Below are positions 45,871 through 55,401 of a DNA stretch of 64,000 bases, in pieces; position 1 is the stretch's first letter, and each line of letters starts with the position of its first letter. Where the stretch lies: contig NC_012028.1 in NCBI RefSeq assembly GCF_000022205.1, positions 186,001 through 250,000 of the forward strand, read 5' to 3'. The notes under the pieces are model-generated. The model was not told where the DNA came from. It ran no database searches and was given only the letters and a program-made list of their open reading frames with translations. The position numbers were made by a program, and so were the translations under genes. Source of the stretch: Halorubrum lacusprofundi ATCC 49239 (lineage in GTDB: Archaea; Halobacteriota; Halobacteria; Halobacteriales; Haloferacaceae).

Positions 45871-45993
45871 CGCGTGCAGTCGCGCGTATGCTGGTTGGCA
45901 ATCACCTGAGCGTTGCTCAACTGTCGTTCTGGTGTTAAAATTGCCGTGTTCGATCCCCGAACACTCATACCGACTGGCGTTTGTTTCACGGAT

Positions 45994-47931
45994 ATGCCGT
46001 CGTACAGCGATGAGGAACTCCTTGCAGAGATTCGTCGCGTCGCAGAAAAGACCGACGCCGATGGCGCGCCAAGTCTCCAGGAGTTCAGAGACCGCGGCGA
46101 GATCGGGGCGCGAACAGTCACGAAGCGATTCGGATCGTGGAACGACGCCGTTGACGCCGCCGGATTCGAGCCACGTGCACCGAATCAAAAGCTTCCGCGT
46201 GAGGATCTCGTCGACGAACTTGAGCGGCTTCGTGACGACCGCGGCCAGATTCCTACTGCCGACCAGATGGACGAGCAGGGCGCGTACGCGTACATCACCT
46301 ACTACGAGCGGTTCGGTTCGTGGGCGAACGCCCTTGAGGAAGTCTTTGGCGAGGTTCCTGCCCGCGAGTGGGAGCACGTCTCGGATGCCGAGCTCATCGC
46401 CGAGCTGCAGCGGCTCGCTGGCGACGACGGAGACCGACCGACGACGACGGCTGTCCACGAGCGCGGTGCCCACGCGGTGACGACGTACAACGACCGATTC
46501 GGGTCGTGGCGAGACGCGCTCACGGCGGCCGGCTTCGACCCGCCGCCGCCCCAGGGCGTGACGACCGAGGAGTTACTTGCCGAGGTGCGCCGGCTTCACG
46601 ACGAGCTCGGCGGGAAACCAACGACGACGGTCGTTCGCGACCACGGCGCATACTCGCTTCCGACGTACTACAGCCGGTTTGATTCGTGGGGTGACGTCCT
46701 CGACGCCGCATTCGACACCATCCCTGATGACGATCCGCAGAGCCACACCACTGACCAGTCCACTAGCGTAACACACACCGACGAGGATCTCCTCGCAGAG
46801 ATCCGCCGCGTCGCCGACGTTGTCGATGCTGATGGCGCACCATCAATCCCGGAGTTCAACGAGCACAGCGACATCGCTGACAGTACAATCCACCGCCGGT
46901 TCGGATCGTGGAACGAGGGCGTTGCGGCCGCCGGCTTCGAGCCGAATCCGTATGGGCCCGCTATCTCGGACGACGAACTGGCTGCTGAGCTCCAGCGCCT
47001 CCGTGAGGAGGTCGGACACCCACCAACTGTCGCAGACATGGAGGAACAGGGCGCGTACTCATCGGCGACGTACAAGAACCGCTTTGACTCGTGGACCGCT
47101 GCGCTCGTCGAGACCTTTGAGGATGTCTCCGAGTCCACCCTCAACTCTCGCCGGGGCGACAGCGGTACGGGCAGTGACCGGAGTAACTGGAGCAAGGGTC
47201 CGCACGTCTCGGACGAGGAACTGCTGGATGATCTCCGGGCGCTTGCTGATGAGCTCGGTCGGTCGCCTACCTCACGGGACATGCGCGAACACGGCTCGCA
47301 TAGCGCCCGGACATACACGAGGCGGTTCGGCTCGTGGGCGGACGCCGTCGACGAAGCGGGAATCGACCTGCCTACCGAGACGACAACAGACGCCTCGAAC
47401 CAGATCCCAACCGCCGACCTAATCGCCGATCTCCAGCGACTCGGCGAGGAACTCGATCGGCGCCCCAAAACGACGGACGTGAGCGAACACGGGGCGCACG
47501 GGCTCGCCACGTACCAGCGCCGATTCGGGTCGTGGCGCGAGGCGCTAGAGGCGGCCGGGTTCGATCCGTACGCAGATCGGCCGAGTGATGACGACCTCCT
47601 TGCGGATCTACACCGGCTGCACGAAGAGCGTGAGAAGGTGCCCTCGCTGTTGGACGTCGAAGACGACGGCGCGTACAGCGGCACGGCCTACCAGGGCCGA
47701 TTCGGATCGTGGTCTGCAGCGCTCGACGCGGCGGGGTTCGATCCGGATCGCGGGCCGACTGACGACGAGCTGCTCGCAGAACTGCGGCGGCTTCGCGATG
47801 AGCTGGATAAGCGCCCCTCGATGCGCGACATGACCGAGCACGGCGCGTACGGGTGTACGACGTATCAGCGCCGGTTCGGCTCGTGGAGTGAAGCGACTGC
47901 AGCGGCATTCGACGACGATACGAGAACGTAG
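45994..47931 (+). CDS. ten-repeat homing-endonuclease-associated repeat protein
   Basis: 645 aa from ATG 45994, made almost only of ten tandem ~55-75 aa repeats. Each has an acidic helix (SDEELLAEIRR-type), a proline-containing segment (PT-x-D/V-E-x-G) and TYxxRFGSWxxALxAAGF. This is the homing endonuclease associated repeat (HNH_repeat type), thought to bind DNA. There is no HNH, LAGLIDADG or other nuclease motif. Modular repeats suggest recognition of a long DNA target. The gene lies just before the S-layer gene. Confidence 0.8.
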   Translation: MPSYSDEELLAEIRRVAEKTDADGAPSLQEFRDRGEIGARTVTKRFGSWNDAVDAAGFEPRAPNQKLPREDLVDELERLRDDRGQIPTADQMDEQGAYAYITYYERFGSWANALEEVFGEVPAREWEHVSDAELIAELQRLAGDDGDRPTTTAVHERGAHAVTTYNDRFGSWRDALTAAGFDPPPPQGVTTEELLAEVRRLHDELGGKPTTTVVRDHGAYSLPTYYSRFDSWGDVLDAAFDTIPDDDPQSHTTDQSTSVTHTDEDLLAEIRRVADVVDADGAPSIPEFNEHSDIADSTIHRRFGSWNEGVAAAGFEPNPYGPAISDDELAAELQRLREEVGHPPTVADMEEQGAYSSATYKNRFDSWTAALVETFEDVSESTLNSRRGDSGTGSDRSNWSKGPHVSDEELLDDLRALADELGRSPTSRDMREHGSHSARTYTRRFGSWADAVDEAGIDLPTETTTDASNQIPTADLIADLQRLGEELDRRPKTTDVSEHGAHGLATYQRRFGSWREALEAAGFDPYADRPSDDDLLADLHRLHEEREKVPSLLDVEDDGAYSGTAYQGRFGSWSAALDAAGFDPDRGPTDDELLAELRRLRDELDKRPSMRDMTEHGAYGCTTYQRRFGSWSEATAAAFDDDTRT

Positions 47932-48202
47932 CCATCGTGAAAGTCAATCGCAGTGGGGACGCAGACGATCGGGCAGGTCCCTACCCTGAAAATCAGCACC
48001 CGATCGCCTGAGAGGGTCCGAACCCATTCTGTAGAAGGCGTGGGGCACAGGTATGTGTTCCGGTCGACGTACACGAAAACGACCCGTATCTCTCGCGTCA
48101 CGAGAGCGTGTGGCTGTCACACCCGATCTTTGAAAACGGGCGTCTGACGCTCGCTCCCGGGCGTGCGGGGCGTTCACACACCGTGGATAGCCACACAAAG
48201 CA

Positions 48203-48379
48203 TTTATACCCGACGACAGTTGGTACAGGTGCAGCCCTACCCGGTACAATGCGACGCCGATTGCGAGTAATTCGATCCAAGTCCGGTCGCGCCCTCGACG
48301 CAGTGTCGGTCGATAACGAACGGGCGAGTAAGGAGAGGGCAAAGCACGGGTGTCGCGACGCAGAACGAAACAACATACA
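48203..48379 (+). promoter_or_regulatory. promoter and long leader of the S-layer gene
   Basis: TTTATA at 48203-48208 is the best TATA-like box; transcription would then start near 48232, giving a leader of ~148 nt. Long structured leaders are known for haloarchaeal S-layer mRNAs. The 47932-48202 stretch has no gene. The long frames on the minus strand through 50005 are shadows of the S-layer gene. Confidence 0.45.
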
Positions 48380-51022
48380 ATGACAAACGATACAAACTAT
48401 CGCACGAAGGCCAACGCGGTCTTCTTCGCGGCTATCATGGTCGTCTCCATGGTCGCTCTTGGCTTTGCTGCTGCTCCCGCGGCAGCGGTCGGTGGCGGTG
48501 AGGATATTACATTTAGTGACCAAGAGCTCGGAGATGATGGTAACGTAACAGCAACTATTACACATGACGGGACAACAGGAGTTGATGGTTCTGTCATCAT
48601 TACCTACAATGACTCCTCCGGCAACACGACTGTTGCTGGCGTTGAAAATGTAGACTCTGCTGGCAGCATTGACGTTGAAGTTGAGGACGACGGCGGGTTC
48701 CCGGGTGCTCACACAGCACATCTCACCAACGATAGCGCTTCTACGCAGACCGTTGGTAACTCCGTTGTCAACGCCAGTAATATCGTAAACTCCTCCAGTG
48801 CGGTCGTTTACTCGGATGCACTGGTTACTGGCACAACCCAGTTCCAGGGTCAGGAACTGACACAGAACGTGACGGGGCAGTTCGCTGACACCAGCGATCT
48901 GGAACTCCGTTCGATCGACACGAGTGAGACAGCGAGCGAAATCGGTGGTCTCGAACAGGCTCTTACGACTCAGGACTCCTACGGTGTCGAGACTGTGTCC
49001 TTCGACACGGATGACCTCGAACCGGGTGTCTACGCGGTCACCAATCAGACGCGTGGTAACGACGTCAGCGCTGAAACGACCTTCGAGGTCGTCACTCAGG
49101 GCCTTTCGACGGAGTTCGACGAGGACTCTGTCGGCAACGTTGATGGTGAAGACGAAGTTGACTTCGATATCAGCTCCAGCCAGCGGAACACCTACGATGT
49201 TGAAGTCAGCGCCGACGGCCTCGACGCCGAAGAACTCGCCAACATCTTCACGAACTCCGGTGCGTTCGATGAGGAAGACGTGACCGAAGACGACGAGGAC
49301 GACCTCATCGTGCTCTCGGACGCTGAAGGCGACCACACGCTGAACTTCACGGATGTTGACGCAGGCGAATACGAGTTCGAAACCTCCGTCACTGACACGA
49401 CCGCGGAAGACACGTCGAGTGTCACCGTGGAAGATGTGGCTGACGGTGAAGTCAACATTGAACAGTCCAGCCTCACCCAGCAGCAGGGCGACATTGTTGA
49501 ATTCAATGTGACGGCTGACGGAGCAACGAACTCCGGTACTGTGGTCGTTGGTGGCCAGGACGACTTCGGCTACCAGGCAAACGTCTCCATCACCGACTTC
49601 GGTGACGATGATCAGATCACCCTGGCATTCAACACCTACGCAGCTGGCGACGGTGTTGCTGCCACGGACGCCGTGACTATCGTTGATGCCGACGACGACG
49701 ACAACATCAACGTCGAAGAAGCAGAACAGCTGAGCGGAATTCTCGCAACGGGCGACTACGACATCTCCTCGTCGAGCGCATCCAACGACCCGGCCGAGAC
49801 CCTCGACAACTCGGACGACGTTGCGACGCTCTTCATCGAAGAGCGCTCCACGGATGGCATTCAGATCTGGACTGCCTCCGACAGCAACGCGAACGATGTC
49901 CTCGACGCCGATGAGGACGAGCAGCTTGAGACGCTCACGGGCGCCGTTGAAAGCGACCTGATCACGCAGACTGGCACGGTCGCGCACAACGACGTGAGCA
50001 TCCACCAGATCAGCGCAAGCGGCCTGTCCGGTGCGCTCGCAGCAGCGGGCGACCTCACGGGTAGTGATGACGAGAGCGTGCAGTTCGCCAACCTCACTAC
50101 TCTGGACAACGAGAACCTCGGCGGTCAGGCGCTCGACCTGCGCATCCGCGAGACGCGCGCAAGTGCCGGCCCGAACGCGCAGCGCGATACCGTTGACATC
50201 GACTCGGATAACTTCGACATCCTTGTCGATGAGGAGAACGACGAGTACTACCTCGTCCTTGACACCAGCGACATCACTGTGGACGGCGATTCGCTGGACA
50301 ACAGCGAGGACTACGAGTTCGACGTCGAATTCACGGTGACGAGTGAACGGTTACTCAACCCTGAAGACGATACCGACAAGAGCGAGTTCGAAGATCTCCA
50401 CCAGGAGGTTACGACTCCGTTCTCGATCGAAGAGCGCACGGCTGAATTCGATGAGGACCCGTACAACGTCTCGAACACTGACAGCGAAGAAGTGACGGGT
50501 ACGACGAACGTGGCCCCGGGTACGGACTTCACTGTTCGCTCCCGCTCCGCCAGTGGAACGCAGCCCTCGTTCGTCAAGACAAACAGCGACGTTAACGTGT
50601 CCGCTGACGGCAGCTGGTCCACTGAGTTCGACTTCAGCGGCCAGTCCGTTGGTGACGAGTACACGTTCCGTGTCCAGCAGCTGGGCCTGAACGACGCTGT
50701 CGAAGTTGACGGCACGGTCGTCGAAGCGGTCGACGACGGTACCGACGACGACTCCACCGAGGACGACTCCACCACGGACGACGACTCCGCAACGGATGAC
50801 GACTCGTCCACCGAGGACGACTCCACCACGGATGATGACTCCACGGACGACGACTCGTCCAGCGAGGACGACTCCTCCAGCGAGGACGACTCTTCCAGTG
50901 AGGACGACTCCTCCAGCGGAGATGACAGCACGACTGAGGACGACACGCCTGGCTTCGGCGCCATCGTCGCTCTCGTCGCGCTCATCGCCGCCGCGCTCCT
51001 CGCGACCCGCCGTAACGAGTAA
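48380..51022 (+). CDS. csg: S-layer glycoprotein
   Basis: 880 aa from ATG 48380. The signal peptide (NAVFFAAIMVVSMVALGF) ends in APAAA near residue 36. The mature protein is extremely acidic with many N-glycosylation sequons (NVT, NDS, NTT, NSS). Residues ~785-853 are an Asp/Ser/Thr linker, the site of O-glycans in known S-layers. The end is TPGFGAIVALVALIAAALLA-TRRNE, i.e. a PGF motif plus helix plus basic tail, the signal for archaeosortase and lipid attachment. It would form the cell's outer lattice. Confidence 0.85.
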   Translation: MTNDTNYRTKANAVFFAAIMVVSMVALGFAAAPAAAVGGGEDITFSDQELGDDGNVTATITHDGTTGVDGSVIITYNDSSGNTTVAGVENVDSAGSIDVEVEDDGGFPGAHTAHLTNDSASTQTVGNSVVNASNIVNSSSAVVYSDALVTGTTQFQGQELTQNVTGQFADTSDLELRSIDTSETASEIGGLEQALTTQDSYGVETVSFDTDDLEPGVYAVTNQTRGNDVSAETTFEVVTQGLSTEFDEDSVGNVDGEDEVDFDISSSQRNTYDVEVSADGLDAEELANIFTNSGAFDEEDVTEDDEDDLIVLSDAEGDHTLNFTDVDAGEYEFETSVTDTTAEDTSSVTVEDVADGEVNIEQSSLTQQQGDIVEFNVTADGATNSGTVVVGGQDDFGYQANVSITDFGDDDQITLAFNTYAAGDGVAATDAVTIVDADDDDNINVEEAEQLSGILATGDYDISSSSASNDPAETLDNSDDVATLFIEERSTDGIQIWTASDSNANDVLDADEDEQLETLTGAVESDLITQTGTVAHNDVSIHQISASGLSGALAAAGDLTGSDDESVQFANLTTLDNENLGGQALDLRIRETRASAGPNAQRDTVDIDSDNFDILVDEENDEYYLVLDTSDITVDGDSLDNSEDYEFDVEFTVTSERLLNPEDDTDKSEFEDLHQEVTTPFSIEERTAEFDEDPYNVSNTDSEEVTGTTNVAPGTDFTVRSRSASGTQPSFVKTNSDVNVSADGSWSTEFDFSGQSVGDEYTFRVQQLGLNDAVEVDGTVVEAVDDGTDDDSTEDDSTTDDDSATDDDSSTEDDSTTDDDSTDDDSSSEDDSSSEDDSSSEDDSSSGDDSTTEDDTPGFGAIVALVALIAAALLATRRNE

Positions 51023-51154
51023 CATCGCTACGCGGACCGCGACTTCGCGCTAACCAACTATCGGCCCACGCGGGCCGACTCCTTGCGGTTTTCTTTATCG
51101 CACTCACGTGCCGAGCGACGGTACTCACTCGCGCCGTGATGCAGATACCCACAG

Positions 51155-52611
51155 CTATCTTTTCACAAGGAGAGAATCCCGCCGTTTACGGCGGGCGTGA
51201 ATCCGACACTTGCTGACCAGTCCACCGATGACACTCTGGCCGGATATTCCACGGTAATCGACACTATTAAGTAACTGGTTCTACATAGGCTATGTATGGC
51301 GAATCTCACCGTCACGCGCACCTACGTTGGTTCTATCCAGAACCATCGGCAGGTGTCTGATGGTCTGGATTCGCTCGGGGATTCCGCCTCGAAAATCTGG
51401 AACGTCGCACGATGGACAGTTGACCGAATCTGGGATGTAACCGGAGAAATCCCAGACGAGGGCGTTCTGAAATCGTGTATGAAGAACCGGTCGTGCTGGA
51501 AAGACTTGAACGCGCAATCCAGTCAGAAAGTCATCGAAGAACTTTCTGACGCTTTCCAGTCGTGGTTCGACCTGCGACACAAGTTTGACGAGGCGAATCC
51601 ACCCGGCTACCGCAAACACGGCGACACCCGACCGCGTTCCACGGTGACATTCAAAGAAGACGGATTCAAACACGACCCCGAGAACAACCGCGTCCGGCTC
51701 TCGAAAGGCTCGAACCTGAAAGAATACTGGTCGGACTTCATTCTCTGCGAGTACCAGACGCGCCCTGACATTGACCTCTCTGAAGTCAACCGAGTGCAGA
51801 ACGTTCGCGCCGTCTGGAACGGCGACGAGTGGGAACTGCACTTCGTCTGCAAAGTCGAACTCGAATCTGCCGACCCAGCAGGCGACGAAGTGGCGGGGAT
51901 TGACCTTGGCATCAAGAACATCGCCACGATCGCCTTCCCGGACGAATACGTTCTCTACCCCGGTAACTCGCTCAAAGAAGACAAGCACTACTTCAAACGA
52001 GCCGAGTACGACACCGAAGGTGAGAACGGCCCCTCGGAGAAGTCGATGTGGGCGCGTCGGAAACTCGCTGACCGCGAAACACACTTCTACCACGTCCTCT
52101 CAGACACCATCATCACAGAGTGTGTCGAACGCGGTGTTGGTACACTCGCGGTGAGTTGGCCCGAAGACGTGCGAGATTCAGACTGGGGCAAAACTGGGAA
52201 CAAGAAGTTACACTCGTGGGCGTTCGACCGCATCTACCAGTACCTCGCGTACAAAGGCGAGATTCACGGTGTCGAGGTGTTGAAGGAGAACGAGTGGAAC
52301 ACCTCAAAGACCTGCTCGAACTGTGGTGACGACACGAAGGAGAACCGTGTCGAGCGTGGGTTGTACGTCTGCTCGTCGTGCGGTTTGGTTGGGAACGCGG
52401 ATTGCAACGGGGCGGAGAACATGCGTCAGAAGATAACTCCGAGTCCTCACGGAGAGGATAGGAGTAACGGCTGTGTGGCACAGCCATCGACATACTTGTT
52501 CGACCGCGAGATCGGGACGTTTCACACGAGAGAACAAGCCGTGTCGTAGACCAGCAAATATCCCACCTGCGGTACGGGAAGCCCCGGCGTTTACGCCGGG
52601 GAGGATGTCAC
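51155..52611 (+). mobile_element. IS200/IS605-type element with tnpB only (copy B)
   Basis: Same tips as copy A: CTATCTTTTCAC-AAGGAG with its hairpin at the left, and a CCCCGGCG/CGCCGGGG hairpin with GGATGTCAC at the right. 1457 bp. It lies directly after the S-layer gene. The sequence outside the tips is unrelated to that of copy A. Confidence 0.85.
51296..52549 (+). CDS. tnpB: TnpB RNA-guided nuclease, copy B
   Basis: 417 aa, over 90% identical to copy A by eye, with differences clustered near residues 20-60 and 85-100. RuvC Asp in AGIDLGIKNIA, the zinc finger CSNCG/CSSCG and the last Asp in GNADCNGAENM are intact. Its right end (52469-52485) keeps the GGCTGTG/CACAGCC stem, so it carries its own omega-RNA scaffold. 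The guide would begin after 52611. Confidence 0.9.
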   Translation: MANLTVTRTYVGSIQNHRQVSDGLDSLGDSASKIWNVARWTVDRIWDVTGEIPDEGVLKSCMKNRSCWKDLNAQSSQKVIEELSDAFQSWFDLRHKFDEANPPGYRKHGDTRPRSTVTFKEDGFKHDPENNRVRLSKGSNLKEYWSDFILCEYQTRPDIDLSEVNRVQNVRAVWNGDEWELHFVCKVELESADPAGDEVAGIDLGIKNIATIAFPDEYVLYPGNSLKEDKHYFKRAEYDTEGENGPSEKSMWARRKLADRETHFYHVLSDTIITECVERGVGTLAVSWPEDVRDSDWGKTGNKKLHSWAFDRIYQYLAYKGEIHGVEVLKENEWNTSKTCSNCGDDTKENRVERGLYVCSSCGLVGNADCNGAENMRQKITPSPHGEDRSNGCVAQPSTYLFDREIGTFHTREQAVS

Positions 52612-53071
52612 GTGCTGTAAGTCTCTTATGCCGAATCTGGGTATCTCACCCGGTTTGCCTATTTTATCTATTACGCCTATTATGCCTATCGCCGAAATTT
52701 CTTCTATTTCACATATCACACCAATTCTTTCTATTTCACCTACTCACACTATTCCACCGAAAAACAGGGTTAGGCCATCTCTATCCGGTGATTGGGACAG
52801 AGTTTTATGTTCCTCATTCGTATGAAGGATTGCACCTCGCGAAGGTGAAGTCTGGATTCGAGTGTTTGGTGGATCCCTCACGGAAGTATCAGGGTTGCTG
52901 GCCGCTCAGTGAACAACTGGCCACGTGATCTGAGGCCTTCGATACTCCCCCGGATTCATAATTTTGAATCCACCCGTTCACTACGTGTCGTTTTCCTCGA
53001 TGAGTGCGTCTTGTAGAAGAGATAGGATTTCCCAAACAAGACGAGTCGGATTGTGTGTTGGGAACGAATAT
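52612..53071 (+). other. non-coding region with ATAGGY-type repeats and a gene end
   Basis: 52650-52750 is a degenerate short-period tract, CCTATT-like on this strand, similar to the one before tnpB copy A (18590-18660). 52780-52928 is open and reads YPVIGTEFYVPHSYEGLHL, then KVKSGFECLVDPSRKYQGCW and a stop, probably the end of a lost gene. 52929-53071 has nothing I can name; its last bases flank ISH3 copy 2. Confidence 0.4.
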
Positions 53072-54470
53072 CAGTACTTCACAAAGCCGCTTAGTTAGAA
53101 CGTCTGCTTGCTGAAGGTGTGTCTAAAACCAAACAAGCAGACGGTGAGATCCACGAGGACCAGCTTCTTAACTTTCTCGTCAACCGCCTTGACGAGGAAG
53201 TTTCGCTCTCGTTAGCCAATAACGCTGAAATCACTGCTGAAGACATCTATGAGGTCCTCGTCGGCGCTTGCGCCGACGGGACCTCTGTCTCTACGCTCTG
53301 TGCGTCGAGCCAGAACTCACCCGCTGGGAACACGGTCCTCTACCATCTTCGGACGAAGTTCGAGCCGGAACGGCTCGAACGAGTCGCTAACACGCTCCTG
53401 CGAAAGGATCTCGATGAATTGCTCCCCGAACAGGTGGAGGTCTGCGCAGACCTCCACCTGCGGCCCTACTACGGTGACGAAGACGACACAGACGGCCTCT
53501 ATCACTCGGTAGCGAAGCGTGGAACCACTGCGTTCCACGCCTATGCCACACTCTACGCGCGTGTGAAGAACAAACGCTACACGCTGGCGGTACGCCGTCT
53601 CAAAGACGGCGATACCGCAAGTAGTGTCCTCGCTGAGTTCTTCGGTGTCCTCGACGGCCTTGACGCCGGGGTCAAGGCCGTCTACCTTGATCGCGGATTC
53701 TACGACAGTAAGTGTCTCACGCTGCTTCAGGCGCACAATTACGCGTACGTGATCCCGATCATCCGGTGGGGTGAGGCGATTCAGCAAGAGCTCTCGGAAG
53801 GATGGAGTCGCGTCATTCAGCATGATCTGACGGGGAAACTCGACGGTCACAGCTGGACCGTCGATTTTCCCGTCTACATCGACTGTACGTACCTAAATGG
53901 GAAGTATGACGAGAACGGTGTGGCGCGTCACGGCTACGCCGCTGACGCGCCGTTCATCGACTCACCACGGGACGCTCGATACCACTACTCGAAACGCTTC
54001 GGTATCGAGTCAAGCTATCGCTTGTTTGAGCAAGCGATAGCGACAACGACAACACGAGATCCAACGGTACGGCTGCTGTACGTGGTGGTGAGTCTCCTCT
54101 TACAGAACGTCTGGCGGTACCTTCACTACGAGTATGTGGCGACGCCCCGCCGAGGCGGGCGTCGCCTCTGGTGGTGGCCGTACAAGGAGTTCGTCAATAT
54201 GATTCGACGAGCTGCGTGGACGGCCCTCGCGGTGCGTCGGGCCGTCCCCGCGAATCGGCCACCTGACGACCGATTCCACCGCTAACCACCGACCGAGCAA
54301 GCCAGCGGAGTGAGTGGCGACGCTGTCGCGTCGGCGGCTGACCGCCGCCGACAGCGACAGCTCTCCGTCGATCCGTCCGTAATTCTCTCGTCGAGACCGT
54401 CAGTACAACCGCTTCGACACAGAACTCAGGCCGCAGAAACAGCTAGCCGAGGATGCTTTGTGAGGTACTG
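53072..54470 (+). mobile_element. ISH3 copy 2
   Basis: 1399 bp with the same tips as copy 1. Flanks are AATAT (left) and ATACT (right), not a duplication; ATACT is instead the left flank of copy 1. It cuts the glutathione transferase-like gene. Same orientation as the other two copies. Confidence 0.92.
53119..54285 (+). CDS. ISH3 family transposase, copy 2
   Basis: 388 aa, identical to the protein at 7640, GTG start. All candidate catalytic acids are present. Confidence 0.93.
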   Translation: MSKTKQADGEIHEDQLLNFLVNRLDEEVSLSLANNAEITAEDIYEVLVGACADGTSVSTLCASSQNSPAGNTVLYHLRTKFEPERLERVANTLLRKDLDELLPEQVEVCADLHLRPYYGDEDDTDGLYHSVAKRGTTAFHAYATLYARVKNKRYTLAVRRLKDGDTASSVLAEFFGVLDGLDAGVKAVYLDRGFYDSKCLTLLQAHNYAYVIPIIRWGEAIQQELSEGWSRVIQHDLTGKLDGHSWTVDFPVYIDCTYLNGKYDENGVARHGYAADAPFIDSPRDARYHYSKRFGIESSYRLFEQAIATTTTRDPTVRLLYVVVSLLLQNVWRYLHYEYVATPRRGGRRLWWWPYKEFVNMIRRAAWTALAVRRAVPANRPPDDRFHR

Positions 54471-55280
54471 ATACTGGTGGATGTACTGCACGTTACACAT
54501 GAAGTGTGTATGGTAGACGTGATCGAACCGAATGAGGGTCGTAAACATGCAGATGTCGGCCTCGGTCAACTGGTCGCCAGCGAGGAACCGTTGGTCTTCG
54601 AGGACCGAATCCCAGTGGTCGAGGGCGTCGAACAGTTCGTCGACGGCCTCGTCGTAGGGGCCCTGTTTGGTCGCGAATCCGGCCCGGTAGACCCCGTTGT
54701 TGATCGGCTCGTAGATATCGGTGATGATCTCGTCGACCTCCTCGCGGATCGCTTCGGGCGCGAGGTCGACGTCCCGCTCGGCCACGTCGCCGAACCCAGT
54801 CGAGAGCATCCGAATGATTTCGCGTGACTCGTTGTTGACGATGGTCTCTTCTTTCGTGTCCCACAGCACCGGGACGGTCACCCGGCAGGTGGCGTCGGGG
54901 TCGGCCTCGACGTACAGTTCACGGAGATAGTCGCTCCTGTAGAGTTTGTCCTCGGTACACCCCTCCTTCTCGGGGGTGAACTGCCAGCCGTCATCGTCGC
55001 GATAGGGGTCGACTACCGAGATGTCGATGGCGTCTTCAAGTCCCATCAGCGCCCGAATGAGCAGGGTGCGGTGGGCCCACGGACAGGCATAACTCACGTA
55101 GAGGTGGTAGCGACCGGCCTCAGCCTCGAAGCGGTCGTCCGGTTCGGCCTCAATGTGCTCCGGCACGTCGGAGCCAGCAATCCAGTTCCTGAACGGGGTC
55201 GTCTGCCGCTCGAAAGCCCCCTCCTCGTTGGTCGCCTGAAACATGTCGGTTCGCCACTCGCCGTCGACGAGCATATTCAT
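54471..55280 (-). pseudogene. glutathionyl-hydroquinone reductase-like gene, 3' end lost
   Basis: Starts [12 protein letters not shown] at 55280. The catalytic Cys is in YVSYACPWAHRTLL, the standard CPWAHR motif of the YqjG/Xi-class glutathione transferase family, followed by VPVLWDTKEETIVNNES and the helical C-domain up to FDHVYHTHFMCNVQYIHQY. There the ISH3 tip begins, removing the last ~50 residues. Haloarchaea lack glutathione, so the natural thiol is probably gamma-glutamylcysteine. A truncated product would lack part of the helical domain. Confidence 0.8.
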
Positions 55281-55366
55281 TAGTACCGATAGTAGGAGAG
55301 CAGCGCTCAAAAGGGTTGTTCGCGGTTGTGTCAGTGTTACCACTCCGAGAAACCGACCGACCACAA

Positions 55367-55401
55367 ACCACTTGTACCACCGGGAGATATCACTAAGTGG
55401 T
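55367..55401. promoter_or_regulatory. inverted repeat at the thi4 start
   Basis: ACCACTT (55367-55373) and AAGTGGT (55395-55401) are inverted; the second arm ends at the base before the thi4 ATG. If the transcript is leaderless, this is at the transcription start. It could be a regulator site for thiamin control, but the arms are short. Confidence 0.35.

Noticed and set aside
48098-50005. 635-aa minus-strand open frame
   Set aside because: It lies wholly under the S-layer gene and is open only because of that gene's codon bias.
7588-54475. Reading the shared ATACT as proof of a simple single integration
   Set aside because: A 5-bp match can be chance, and the genes on the outer sides do not join into one gene when the block is removed. 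Kept only as a hypothesis.
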